NCBI GenBank assembly: GCA_022601395.1
Contig: JAJACS010000002.1
Coordinates: 122,945-186,944, forward strand
DNA length: 64,000 nt
Reading direction: 5' to 3'
DNA from: Chlamydiia bacterium
GTDB lineage: Bacteria > Chlamydiota > Chlamydiia > Chlamydiales > GCA-2402025
The notes under the pieces are model-generated. The model was not told where the DNA came from, did not search any database, and saw nothing but the letters and a program-made list of their open reading frames with translations. Made by a program: the position numbers and the translations under genes. This document shows positions 1 to 7,772 of the stretch, piece after piece (position 1 is the stretch's first letter; every line of letters begins with the position of its first letter).

Positions 1-119
1 TTTTGCTTATCATTGCTAATCAGATCTTGTACTTGTTTCTGTGTAAAGTCATCGAAAGGGCTTGCGAGCCATTTATTTACTTTAAGTTTTACTTCATTAG
101 GAATTGCAGAGTCAGCCAT
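1..119 (-). CDS. N-terminus of a probable alpha-phosphohexomutase (partial)
   Basis: An ATG at 119 on the minus strand opens a frame that runs off the window edge without a stop. The 39 visible codons begin MADSAIPNEVKLKVNKWL and continue with a WL..PFD..T...V..LI pattern. That resembles the first helix of phosphoglucomutase/phosphomannomutase-type enzymes (WL..D.d..T...i..L), which interconvert hexose 1- and 6-phosphates for cell-envelope sugars. The catalytic serine loop lies outside the window, so the function is an inference from a short stretch. It points the same way as the two genes upstream of it on this strand, with a 61-base gap and no clear Shine-Dalgarno sequence. Confidence 0.45.
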   Translation of the reverse strand, partial: MADSAIPNEVKLKVNKWLASPFDDFTQKQVQDLISNDKQ

Positions 120-180
120 GGGATAATTCTTTTTTTTGAAAAATTTATCTTAGCGCGCATGCACGAAATTGACAATAAAT

Positions 181-654
181 TTATGTTTCAAGTGCGTCTT
201 CAGGGAGCAGGCCCGATTGAACTGCTGCTACAGTTTTGATTCTTTCTGCAGAGATTTTTTCAGCATCAGGGTGGTTGATGCCTTCGCAGTGCTCACCTTC
301 TTGATCCCATTGCTTTCTTGATGCGATGTTATAGATCCAGAATGGATATGTCTTACACTGAGTTGGACGGGCTTCATAAACAGAGCAGTATTTACCATCT
401 TTTAAGAAGATGCAGCCGTAGTCTTTTGTATCATCACGTAGTGAGATCCGTCTATTCACAGTCTTTGTATATTTTTTAAGGAACTCAGACCTTTTGATTT
501 TAAGATGTTCGCAAAATCTTTTGATGTCTTTTTCTTCAAGCCACACATATCCAGGAGATCCACTGCAGCATTTTCCGCAGCCCGTGCATTTGAAGTAGAG
601 ACCATCTTTATACCAAGGCTCATCTTTGTCTTTAATGATATTTAATTTAGTCAT
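181..654 (-). CDS. YkgJ family cysteine-cluster protein
   Basis: A 157-residue protein with a CxxCxxCC cluster at Cys23, 26, 29 and 30 and further cysteines near 81, 90 and 100 (C...C.VYEARPTQC). This is the signature of the YkgJ/CxxCxxCC family, presumed to bind zinc or an iron-sulfur cluster; its biochemical role is not established. The frame is open to 804, but ATG 654 is the better start. It overlaps the stop of the metallophosphoesterase by 8 bases (ATGACTAA), the usual arrangement of a translationally coupled pair, whereas the longer version would lie inside the upstream gene. Cytoplasmic; no signal peptide. Family assignment is firm, function is not. Confidence 0.85.
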   Translation of the reverse strand: MTKLNIIKDKDEPWYKDGLYFKCTGCGKCCSGSPGYVWLEEKDIKRFCEHLKIKRSEFLKKYTKTVNRRISLRDDTKDYGCIFLKDGKYCSVYEARPTQCKTYPFWIYNIASRKQWDQEGEHCEGINHPDAEKISAERIKTVAAVQSGLLPEDALET

Positions 655-1543
655 CGTCTTTGAAAGATTGTGATTTAGAAAGATCCCAGTATGGGGGATT
701 CTTTTGATTATTGCACTTGTATACTTCAACGCTACTAGAGTGATCAAAAATTTTGATAAGGTTCCAGCTTCCTCTTGTAGCATGAGAGCAGGAGCCGCTA
801 TCAAGTACGATAGGGAGAGAAGAACCCCTCAGATCAGCGATAGTATTTCGATGTGTATGCCCATGTAGGTAAAATTTAATGTTTGGGTATTTGGAGATGG
901 TTTTTCTTAAATGATCAGCACCAAGAAGCACTCTTCTTGGATGCTCATGATGGAACAAAGGATAGTGGTTCATCATGATGATGTGATCATCTTTTGGTAT
1001 TTTTTTCAGAAGAGCTTTTAAGTTTTTGTCGATGGTCTCTGTGTATTGACCAGTAGAAAGATAAACAGGAGCAGGGTAGGTAGTGTCGATACGAACGAGC
1101 CAGTGCTTTTTTCCAATATTTAGTGCAGAAACAAAATCATTCTTCAAACAGTATCCGATTTTTTCATCATGCTCGTCATCAAAATACTTATAAAAAAGCC
1201 TTTTTTTGAAGGAGCGCTTTGTATAGGAATCGTGATTCCCAGGGATTACAAATACGATGAACCCTTCATCACGTAGTCTTTTTACAAAGTTTCTTGCTGT
1301 TTGGAACTCTTTTTTAAATGAGGTTGTAGAAACATCCCCTGAGATAAAGACATGTGTCACATTGTTTTTCTTGAAAGAGTCGATGAGAGTCTCTGGCCTG
1401 TCATTTTTATAGGTTTTACCACGATTAAAAATGACATTCAAATTTCCGATCCATCTTTTGGACATAAACTGTCCAATTCCAAATTGGATCTTGGAAAAAT
1501 GAAGATCTGAAATATGAGCTATTGTTAACAAGGGCGTATCCAT
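647..1543 (-). CDS. Calcineurin-like metallophosphoesterase
   Basis: A 298-residue phosphoesterase with the family's metal-binding blocks in order: HISDLHF (Asp13, His15), SGDVS, VIPGNHDSY, MNHYPLF and LHGHTHR. These bind a two-metal centre that hydrolyses phosphomono- or diesters; the substrate cannot be read from sequence. It starts at ATG 1543 and is coupled to the YkgJ gene downstream. As I recall, C. trachomatis CT754 is a phosphohydrolase directly beside groEL_3 and murF. Here the same neighbours occur on a wider scale, with a groEL paralogue at 5.8-7.4 kb and murF at 12.3 kb, so this is probably the orthologue. Confidence 0.88.
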   Translation of the reverse strand: MDTPLLTIAHISDLHFSKIQFGIGQFMSKRWIGNLNVIFNRGKTYKNDRPETLIDSFKKNNVTHVFISGDVSTTSFKKEFQTARNFVKRLRDEGFIVFVIPGNHDSYTKRSFKKRLFYKYFDDEHDEKIGYCLKNDFVSALNIGKKHWLVRIDTTYPAPVYLSTGQYTETIDKNLKALLKKIPKDDHIIMMNHYPLFHHEHPRRVLLGADHLRKTISKYPNIKFYLHGHTHRNTIADLRGSSLPIVLDSGSCSHATRGSWNLIKIFDHSSSVEVYKCNNQKNPPYWDLSKSQSFKDDD

Positions 1544-1598
1544 AAGGTCCTATTGTACTTGCCGAATGAGATTATGGACAATGGAAGAAATTTTTGAA

Positions 1599-1937
1599 TT
1601 ACCCTGTCTTCTTAAATTTTTTGCTCAGTTTGTAGTTTAAGTCTTTCGTACGTTGTTTGTTCTGATCCTGAACAACTTGTGTCCATCTTTCGTTTTCATG
1701 GTTTGCATGATCAGGCTCTGTCACTTCGTGATTTTCACTGGGCTTGGCTCTTTTTGCTGTTTTCTTGTGATGCTTGTGCGCTTTACGGGGAAGATTGTGT
1801 TCACTGGCTTCAAAACTCTTCTTATAATCAGGGTTTTCGATCATATCTTCTGGAAGTGGTCCAGAGTCTTTGATCTCGTTTGCCTCTTTTATCGCTTTCT
1901 TTTTCAAGTGTTTGCGATGATGGGGTGAATCTTTCAT
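1599..1937 (-). CDS. Small Lys/His-rich basic protein, unknown function
   Basis: A 112-residue protein starting at ATG 1937, chosen because GGAGG sits five bases upstream; an in-frame ATG at 1964 has no such site. The sequence is very rich in Lys, His, Glu and Asn, with histidine pairs (HH) near the N-terminus and in the middle, and a basic tail (KLSKKFKKTG). There is no hydrophobic segment and no domain I recognise. The composition suggests a disordered, possibly nucleic-acid-binding protein, but it does not match the chlamydial histone-like Hc1/Hc2 repeats. The strong ribosome site is the best evidence that it is a real gene. Confidence 0.6.
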   Translation of the reverse strand: MKDSPHHRKHLKKKAIKEANEIKDSGPLPEDMIENPDYKKSFEASEHNLPRKAHKHHKKTAKRAKPSENHEVTEPDHANHENERWTQVVQDQNKQRTKDLNYKLSKKFKKTG

Positions 1938-2196
1938 TGTAGCCTCCATGATGACGAGGGCCAAACCGATATTTTAGAAAAAGGGATGGTTGTCCTTCTT
2001 ACTAGAATATGATCTGCACCCTCAATACCAATATTAAAATTAAAGTATTTAATTTACAATAGTTCTGAAAAATAAAATCTATCTAATTAACTTACATGAG
2101 TTTAATTCATAGGTGTAATTAGAAAGGCTTAGATAGTTGGCTAGGTTTTGCTAGTGCGTTTACAAGTGATTGGAAGTCTGTATGATGCAAAGTTTA

Positions 2197-2961
2197 TCAG
2201 TTAGGTTTCCTTGCTCCCTTATTAGAAGATGTATTCGTATATGCTCTGTATTGCTGTATTATGTTTGCAGTTGTTCCTAATTCTTGGGTGATGGCAAGGC
2301 TTTGCGTATCAGAAAACTTTGATGCATCTGTTAGTGTAGCTACAACGTGTCCACTTTCATCTTTAACTTGTATGCCGTTGTTTTCTGTGAGTAATGAGAA
2401 TGTATACGTCAAATCTGTAGTTTTTTTAGGAGTGCGCAAGATCTTTTCTTGATTGATAGTGCCAGTAGGAGTTGAAGTTCTGGCTAAAATAAAAGAAAGT
2501 CCAAGTATTGGAAAAGTTATAGGTCTTGCAGAACAGAGAAGATTTTGAGCTGTGCCATTTGGAAAATCTGTCAATGTAAAAGCCGTGCCACCTGGAACGA
2601 TTGTTACAAGCGCTGCATTTGTAAGGGTCACTTGCTCTTTGGACTCCGTGACAATTTTGGCGTTTGTTACGGTATTTCCTGGGAGTGCTATCAATGAAAC
2701 ATTGGAACTTTGGCTATTTACAACAAACACTGTGGCGTTGTTTGGTGCAACAACAAGACCTTTAGGGCTTGAAAAACCAGAGATGGTGGTTACGGTAGAT
2801 GAAAAAGTCTTAGTGGAAGTATTGAAGGTTGCCTTAGCAACTGTATTTTTAACAGCGCCGCCATTTGCACCATTTGTGACAAAAACAAGGATCTTATCTT
2901 GCACGCCGAAGGCTAAAAAATGTGCACTCAAAATAAGAAATAGAAAGCATCTAAACATCAT
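2197..2961 (-). CDS. Secreted beta-propeller-like protein
   Basis: A 254-residue protein with an N-terminal signal peptide (MMFRCFLFLILSAHFLAFG, then VQDK). ATG 2961 is used because GAGG lies six bases upstream; the frame extends to a GTG at 2973. The body is Thr/Ser/Val-rich, as expected for beta-strands. It contains a block reading FSSPKGLVVAPNNATVFVVN followed by SSNVSLIAL, which matches one YVTN/40-residue propeller blade. The other blades are degenerate, so the fold is inferred. It may be a distant relative of the much more regular propeller at 61241. Secreted or outer-surface location is likely. Confidence 0.6.
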   Translation of the reverse strand: MMFRCFLFLILSAHFLAFGVQDKILVFVTNGANGGAVKNTVAKATFNTSTKTFSSTVTTISGFSSPKGLVVAPNNATVFVVNSQSSNVSLIALPGNTVTNAKIVTESKEQVTLTNAALVTIVPGGTAFTLTDFPNGTAQNLLCSARPITFPILGLSFILARTSTPTGTINQEKILRTPKKTTDLTYTFSLLTENNGIQVKDESGHVVATLTDASKFSDTQSLAITQELGTTANIIQQYRAYTNTSSNKGARKPN

Positions 2962-3028
2962 AAAAAACCTCACAAGAAAAAAACAGATCGTATGGAATTT
3001 ATATAATTTTATTAAAGATTTGTTTTAT

Positions 3029-3673
3029 CTAACGCCAGCCGATGAGTGAGTTGATGATCCCTGCAAACCCAACAAAGACAAGAGTAAACGCTGCAATCTT
3101 TTGGAAAAGGCGCGCCCTTTTAGGAGAAATGCGTGTTGTTTTTTGATTGATTAGGTAGATGTAGATAAGCCACCAACCAAATGAACCTATTCCGACACCT
3201 AAAATAAGAGGTATTTTATGCATAATGGCTGGATCTGTTTTTGGTACATTGACTGCGGCAAAAAGACCTGCATATCCAATTACCTTTCCTGGTGATCCTA
3301 AACAAAAAAGAACACTCTCTAGAAAAATTTTCGATTGCTTGATAGGTTTTGTGTAGATCGCGAATCGACTCTTTTTCTTTTTTGTATAGATGCGGTAGGC
3401 AAAATAAAGAAGAATAAAAGAACCAATGAAAGTGTAGATGTAGATGTTTTCATGCAGCCTTAGGAAAGTAAAGCTTAAGGCAAAAGCTGTAATTGCTGCC
3501 CAGAACATATGCGTTAGAGAAATGCCAAAAGATGCAATAAGGCCACTTGGTCTTCCTTGCTTGATAATGAAGTCAGAGATGAAAAGGGCAGAGGTAAAAG
3601 CGACAAAGTTGTAGATAAACCCTGAAAATAATCCTTTTAAAAAAAGTAGTATGATGATAGTTGCTTCTGACAT
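3029..3673 (-). CDS. LysE/RhtB-family amino acid exporter
   Basis: A 214-residue membrane protein with about six hydrophobic segments. It starts with a helix (IIILLFLKGLFSGFIYN), followed by a glycine-containing second helix region (ISLTHMFWAAITAFAL), and has a typical GSPGKV turn in the middle. Length, topology and spacing fit the LysE/RhtB translocators, which export amino acids such as lysine, homoserine or threonine through the inner membrane. The substrate cannot be assigned. GAGGATA directly before ATG 3673 overlaps the stop codon of the 54-codon ORF upstream, so the two are probably translated together. As I recall, Chlamydia itself lacks this family. Confidence 0.7.
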   Translation of the reverse strand: MSEATIIILLFLKGLFSGFIYNFVAFTSALFISDFIIKQGRPSGLIASFGISLTHMFWAAITAFALSFTFLRLHENIYIYTFIGSFILLYFAYRIYTKKKKSRFAIYTKPIKQSKIFLESVLFCLGSPGKVIGYAGLFAAVNVPKTDPAIMHKIPLILGVGIGSFGWWLIYIYLINQKTTRISPKRARLFQKIAAFTLVFVGFAGIINSLIGWR

Positions 3674-3679
3674 TATCCT

Positions 3680-3844
3680 CTAAAAGTTGATCACGAAATC
3701 CACACCAATGATATTTTGATGCTTCCATTTCTTATTTGGTTTTACATTGAACCTGCGGTATTGCCATAGTTGCCAGTCACCTTTGTCATTGATAATGGCT
3801 ACAAGAGTCGCAAAAAAAATGCCTAAGTACTTTGAGAGTTTCAT
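3680..3844 (-). CDS. Small ORF (54 aa) with signal-like N-terminus and OMP-like end
   Basis: An ATG at 3844 opens 54 codons ending in TAG at 3680. The product starts MKLSKYLGIFFATLVAII, a basic and hydrophobic leader. It continues with DKGDWQLWQYRRF and ends NIIGVDFVINF, an alternating hydrophobic strand with a terminal Phe as in outer-membrane beta-barrels. It lies six bases before the LysE start, and its stop region carries that gene's Shine-Dalgarno sequence. It could be a genuine small exported peptide, or a remnant left by deletion of the middle of an outer-membrane protein gene. No homologue is recognised. Confidence 0.4.
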   Translation of the reverse strand: MKLSKYLGIFFATLVAIINDKGDWQLWQYRRFNVKPNKKWKHQNIIGVDFVINF

Positions 3845-3879
3845 GCCCGATTAAAAGATGAATATGTTCCTATATCCTT

Positions 3880-4863
3880 TTAATAACGAGAAGAGGAATT
3901 GTTGAGTAGAAAAGTTTCCTTCAATGAAAGGCTTTTGAAAGTTTTAAAGACTTTAGAAGGGGAGATAAAGCTTTTCCATTTGTTTTCACGAAGTCTCAAG
4001 CCCTTAATGTTAGGAATGTAATTTGAAGGAGTGAGCACATCACCTTTGTACCAGCCTGGTCTCCAGAGTTTCATCCGTCCTTCGTGGTTGGAGATGATCA
4101 GCGTTGGGAGTTGCATGTTAGATGCAAGGTGCCCAAGACCAGAGTCGCTTCCAATCATAAAACCTGATTCATAGATAAGGTTTGCAAGTTCATGAAGTGT
4201 AGGTAAAAAAGGAACCTCGAACATGCCGTTTGTGTGCTTGATCCAGTCTTCCCTCTCTCCAGGTGCTACAGTAAAAATAGGTGAATACCCTTCATCTTGA
4301 AGAAGGTGAGCAAGTTTAATATACTTTGCGACACTCCAGTTTTTGTCATCACTTGTCGATGTAGGGTGGATGACGACTTTGTGCTTGTACCTTCTGTGAG
4401 AAAGAGCGCTAGGATTACGAAGACCATTATTTTTTGAGATATGATTGAGCCCGAGTATGGAAGAGATAGCCCTTGCAGTGTTATCAACCATAGGTCTTTC
4501 CTCATGAAAAACGCGGTCAAGCGCCATAAGATGGCAGTGCTTTTTTTCCTCGTAGGTAGGGTAAAAGGTAGAAAGAGCTCTTAGCTTACCTTCTTTATGA
4601 AGAGAGATTAATGCTCTTGCAAATTCAGTATTATCGTTTTGCATAACCACAAGATCAAAAGCAGAGAAGATCTCTTCTAGTTTATCTAGAGGAGGCCTTT
4701 CTACGAATTTGTGATTTTCAAACCATTGATTCAATTCCTGAAGAGGTTTTGAAAAAGTAGTGACTTGAAAACCTTGGCACATGAGTCTATGGGATGCGAC
4801 CATCATGATGAGGCTATCACCAATCCCTTTTGCTGGGATCACAGCAACGAGGTCAAGAGTCAT
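3880..4863 (-). CDS. Glycosyltransferase family 9 (heptosyltransferase-like)
   Basis: A 327-residue GT9 protein. The N-terminal Rossmann half has the GxGD motif (AKGIGDSLIMM). The second half has VVIHPTSTSDDKNW (nucleotide-sugar donor loop) and the family signature IGSDSGLGHLASNMQLPT. GT9 enzymes transfer heptose from ADP-heptose, or related sugars, to lipid A-core lipopolysaccharide at the inner membrane's cytoplasmic face. It overlaps the preceding paralogue by 11 bases and is clearly its duplicate (same motifs, similar length and the same RLWRPxW-type stretch). The donor and acceptor are unknown. The C-terminal tail (about 15 residues, Ser/Asn-rich) is not part of the fold. Confidence 0.8.
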   Translation of the reverse strand: MTLDLVAVIPAKGIGDSLIMMVASHRLMCQGFQVTTFSKPLQELNQWFENHKFVERPPLDKLEEIFSAFDLVVMQNDNTEFARALISLHKEGKLRALSTFYPTYEEKKHCHLMALDRVFHEERPMVDNTARAISSILGLNHISKNNGLRNPSALSHRRYKHKVVIHPTSTSDDKNWSVAKYIKLAHLLQDEGYSPIFTVAPGEREDWIKHTNGMFEVPFLPTLHELANLIYESGFMIGSDSGLGHLASNMQLPTLIISNHEGRMKLWRPGWYKGDVLTPSNYIPNIKGLRLRENKWKSFISPSKVFKTFKSLSLKETFLLNNSSSRY

Positions 4864-5791
4864 GGGTGCCTATAAGTTTGTTAAACTGTTTATAGACTCT
4901 ACTAACAGAGATAAAATTTTGCCAGTAACTTTCTCTAAAACGAAAACCAATGCCTTTGAAATTGGGGAGTTCACACTTGAGTGTGACAACTTTATTGATA
5001 CACCAGTCAGGTCTCCAAAGTCTTACTCTTTTAGGGTTTCCAGAGATGGTAAGTGTAGGAACGTCTAAGTTAGATGCGAGATGGCCAAGCCCTGAGTCAT
5101 TTCCAATAAGATAACCCGATTCGTATATGTAGCTTGCAAGCTCTTTAAAACTCTCAAACTTTGGCATGAGAAAGTCTTTGCAGTCCTCAAAACCCTTTCT
5201 TTCTTCTTTGCTAAGAGCTAAAGCTACTGTAAAACCATCTTCTTGCAAACGATGCGCGAGCTTGACAAACTGCTCTTTCTTCCAGTTTCTTTTAGGGTCT
5301 TTACTCGTTGGGTGAAGCACAACTCTGTTTTTATACCTTCTTGAAATCAGCCCTTCATCAAGAGTAATTCCATTGCATTTTGAAGCCTCTTTAAATTGCA
5401 AAAGTCTTTTGCTTGCAATTTCTAGGTTCGTTGCTACAGGAAGTTTTGGATTGAAAGTGTAATCTCTTTTGTCCTCAGCCTTTTTGCAAGGCGTTGGGAA
5501 CAAAAATGTAATGTTATCAAGCTTGCCCTCTTTTCTTAGACGTATAAGCTCCCAAGCTTTATCTGAGTTGTCATTTTCAACAAGAAGCAGGTCATATTCT
5601 TTGAAGGTATGATGAAAGTCTTTTATGTCTGGATATTTTTTGTGAGCTGTGTTCGGAAATAAGGGGGAGAGGACACTAAAGTCATTATGAAAAAGAGTAA
5701 CCGTATGGCCTCTTTTAGAAAAATTTGTGGCGATGATCATCATTAGAAGACCATCGCCAAGACCGTTTGCACATAAAACAGCTACATTCAT
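4853..5791 (-). CDS. Glycosyltransferase family 9 (heptosyltransferase-like)
   Basis: A 312-residue GT9 enzyme and paralogue of the next gene. Visible motifs are ANGLGDGLLMMI at the N-terminus, VVLHPTSKDPKRNWKKEQF at the start of the C-terminal domain and IGNDSGLGHLASNLDVPT in the donor site. ATG 5791 is preferred over an in-frame TTG at 5794. It starts only 15 bases after the groEL paralogue's stop, so it is probably read from the groEL promoter. A tandem GT9 pair could add two sugars in series to the LPS core or to a surface glycan. Chlamydia LPS as I know it has only Kdo, so these imply a different outer core in this organism (inference). Confidence 0.82.
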   Translation of the reverse strand: MNVAVLCANGLGDGLLMMIIATNFSKRGHTVTLFHNDFSVLSPLFPNTAHKKYPDIKDFHHTFKEYDLLLVENDNSDKAWELIRLRKEGKLDNITFLFPTPCKKAEDKRDYTFNPKLPVATNLEIASKRLLQFKEASKCNGITLDEGLISRRYKNRVVLHPTSKDPKRNWKKEQFVKLAHRLQEDGFTVALALSKEERKGFEDCKDFLMPKFESFKELASYIYESGYLIGNDSGLGHLASNLDVPTLTISGNPKRVRLWRPDWCINKVVTLKCELPNFKGIGFRFRESYWQNFISVSRVYKQFNKLIGTHDS

Positions 5792-5806
5792 CAAATGTCT
5801 TATGCT

Positions 5807-7411
5807 TTACGCGCTTTCATCAGATTCATCTTCGTCAGCATCGCCAACAAGAGCCTCTGATATAAGTACGATTGATGCAACAGAAGATGCATAGATAAGA
5901 GCATTCTTCACAACTTTAGCAGGATCAATCACGCCGGCATCAACAAGATTTTCAACTTTTTCAGAAAGAACATTGAAACCTTCGTTTTTATCTTTCCCAA
6001 GAACTTGGTTTAAGATAACGGAGCTTTCGAACCCTGAGTTTTGGATCAGCTGTCTAAAAGGAGCTTCACAAGCTTTAAGAACGATTTCCGCTCCAATCGC
6101 TTCATCTTTTTCATAGACATTCTTCTCTAAAATTCTACTTGCGCGAAGAAGAGTCGTTCCACCACCTGCAACAATACCATCTTCGATTGCAGCTTTTGTA
6201 GAGTTCAAACTGTCTTCATATTCTTGCTTGATTTTCTTCATTTCAGGCTCTGTAGCTGCGCCGATACTAATTACAGCAACACCGCCAGAAAGCTTTGCCT
6301 TTCTTTCTTCGAGCTTTTCTTTATCGTAAGAGCTTGAAGAGTTTTCTAGTTCTCTTGTGATTTCTTTTACTCTATTATCGATGGAGTCCTTTGAGCCAGA
6401 ACCACCAACGATTGTGGAATGATCTTTTGTAATATGGATTTGGTCAGCAGAACCAAGAACATTTGAATCAGCATCTTTTAACTGCATGTCACGATCTTCA
6501 GAGATGACAGTAGCACCAGTTAAGATCGCGATATCTTCAAGCATTGCTTTTCTTCTATCACCAAAACCAGGAGCTTTTACAGCAGCAACTTTCAGTGTGC
6601 CTCTTAGCTTGTTTACAACAAGTGTAGAAAGGGCATCGCCTTCAATATCATCTGCAATGATAAGGAGCTCTTGAGCAGAAGTTGCAACAGTTTGTAGAAC
6701 GTTCATAATTTCGTGGATGCTTGAGATCTTTTTGTCTGTGACAAGGATCTTTGCAGAAGACATATTAATGCTCATATTTTCTGGGTTTGTGCAGAAATAA
6801 GAGCTTACATAGCCTCTGTCAAATTCCATGCCTTCTACGATTTTAATAGATGTAGAAGTTCCTTTGCCTTCTTCGATGGTAATGACACCTGATGTGCCCA
6901 CTTTTTCAAAAGCTTCTGCAATATGATTTCCAATTTCTTCGTTTCCAGAAGCAGACGCCGTTGCGATCTTTCTGATGTCTTCGTTGCTATTTAGCTTTAC
7001 TGATGTGCTTTCGATTTCTTTGATGACTGTATCAACAGCCTTTTCAAGGCCTCTTTTAATAGCGATAGGATTAGAGCCTGATGCAATGTTTTTTACGCCG
7101 TTTTTAACAAGAGCCTGAAGAAGGATAATCCCTCTTGTTGTACCGTCACCGCTTTTTTCTTTGATTTTTTCTGCTACTTCTTTACCAAGAGAAACGCCCA
7201 TGTTTGCATACTGATCTTTAAGTTCGATATCTCTTATGATGCTGTTTCCATCACTTGTGATTGTTGGAGCACCGTAAGATCCTTGCAGTCCTATGTTACG
7301 TCCTTTTGGGCCGAGTGTTACTCCTACAACCTCTGCGAGTTTGTCGATTCCTTCCTTTAGTTTCTTGCGTGCCTTCTCTTCAAAGATAAGTTCTTTAGGT
7401 GTAGAGGACAT
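5807..7411 (-). CDS. groEL: GroEL-like chaperonin paralogue
   Basis: A 534-residue chaperonin of full length. Conserved blocks include VTLGPKGRNI, GAPTITSDGNS, the ATPase GDGTT loop (Asp89, equivalent to E. coli Asp87), the VKAPGFGDRR apical segment and DGIVAGGGT, preceded by the second catalytic Asp in EDSLNST. Both ATP-site aspartates are present, so it could still cycle ATP. No groES lies next to it, and the C-terminus is acidic (DADEDESDESA) instead of carrying Gly-Gly-Met repeats. That marks it as an accessory paralogue, probably matching the GroEL3 that precedes murF in Chlamydia. AAGGAG lies seven bases before the ATG. A CIRCE-like repeat lies about 90-115 bases upstream. Confidence 0.93.
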   Translation of the reverse strand: MSSTPKELIFEEKARKKLKEGIDKLAEVVGVTLGPKGRNIGLQGSYGAPTITSDGNSIIRDIELKDQYANMGVSLGKEVAEKIKEKSGDGTTRGIILLQALVKNGVKNIASGSNPIAIKRGLEKAVDTVIKEIESTSVKLNSNEDIRKIATASASGNEEIGNHIAEAFEKVGTSGVITIEEGKGTSTSIKIVEGMEFDRGYVSSYFCTNPENMSINMSSAKILVTDKKISSIHEIMNVLQTVATSAQELLIIADDIEGDALSTLVVNKLRGTLKVAAVKAPGFGDRRKAMLEDIAILTGATVISEDRDMQLKDADSNVLGSADQIHITKDHSTIVGGSGSKDSIDNRVKEITRELENSSSSYDKEKLEERKAKLSGGVAVISIGAATEPEMKKIKQEYEDSLNSTKAAIEDGIVAGGGTTLLRASRILEKNVYEKDEAIGAEIVLKACEAPFRQLIQNSGFESSVILNQVLGKDKNEGFNVLSEKVENLVDAGVIDPAKVVKNALIYASSVASIVLISEALVGDADEDESDESA

Positions 7412-7455
7412 TGTTCACTCCTTCGGTTTTCTATCTATAGGTTTAGCGATATGAC

Positions 7456-7484
7456 AATCTACGGTATGTTCTGAAATACTTCAA
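7456..7484 (-). promoter_or_regulatory. Candidate sigma-66-type promoter of the groEL paralogue
   Basis: On the minus strand, TTGAAG (7484-7479) and TAGATT (7461-7456) are separated by exactly 17 bases, about 45 bases before the ATG at 7411. This is a fair match to the major chlamydial/E. coli housekeeping promoter. It lies downstream of the CIRCE-like repeat. If it is the real promoter, the repeat would sit just upstream of the -35 box and not over the start site. Confidence 0.4.
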
Positions 7485-7500
7485 GTGTTTTTTGAGAGAT

Positions 7501-7527
7501 TTAGCAGGGTAGGATTTAGAGTGCTAG
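7501..7527 (-). promoter_or_regulatory. CIRCE-like inverted repeat (putative HrcA operator)
   Basis: The plus strand reads TTAGCAGGG, nine bases, GAGTGCTAG. The CIRCE consensus is TTAGCACTC-N9-GAGTGCTAA. One arm matches at 8 of 9 positions, the other at 6 of 9, and the spacer is exactly nine. It sits between tRNA-Cys and the groEL paralogue, where a heat-shock operator would be expected. HrcA binds CIRCE and represses dnaK and groESL operons in chlamydiae and many other bacteria. The weak arm makes this a degenerate site. Confidence 0.55.
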
Positions 7528-7542
7528 TTTAGTGAAAAGATA

Positions 7543-7614
7543 AGGTGGCACCCAGATTCGAACTGGGGAATGGGAGCTTTGCAGGCTCCTGCCTTACCAC
7601 TTGGCCATGCCACC
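7543..7614 (-). tRNA. tRNA-Cys (anticodon GCA)
   Basis: On the minus strand a 72-base cloverleaf can be drawn. The acceptor stem is GGTGGCA / TGCCACC (7614-7608 with 7550-7544), the anticodon stem GGAGC / GCTCC encloses the loop CTGCAAA with anticodon GCA, and the T-arm contains GGTTCGAATC-type sequence (TTCGAAT). The discriminator is U, as expected for cysteine tRNA. CCA is not encoded. A good promoter lies 19 bases upstream. Confidence 0.95.
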
Positions 7615-7632
7615 TCAATAGATTTTGAAAAT

Positions 7633-7661
7633 ATTATGTGCAAAAAATACTTAAGGGTCAA
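7633..7661 (-). promoter_or_regulatory. Promoter of tRNA-Cys
   Basis: Minus-strand TTGACC (7661-7656), 17-base spacer, CATAAT (7638-7633). Transcription would begin near 7626, about 12 bases before the mature tRNA end at 7614. It matches the housekeeping sigma consensus at five of six positions in both boxes. Confidence 0.65.
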
Positions 7662-7772
7662 CAGTTAAAGTGAAGAGCATCTCTTGAGCTACTAAGATGA
7701 CCTGTGATTAAATTTTTAATATGATACTTTGGCGATGCTTTTGATTACTTCTTAGTATTTAACAACAAGACA

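Noticed and set aside
3..239. Open frame of 78 codons on the plus strand at the window start
   Set aside because: It lies opposite the mutase-like start and the end of the YkgJ gene, has no ribosome site and shows no protein-like pattern.
5807..7411. Possibility that this is the main groEL
   Set aside because: No groES is adjacent, the GGM tail is missing and the neighbours match the accessory chlamydial groEL position, so an accessory paralogue is preferred.
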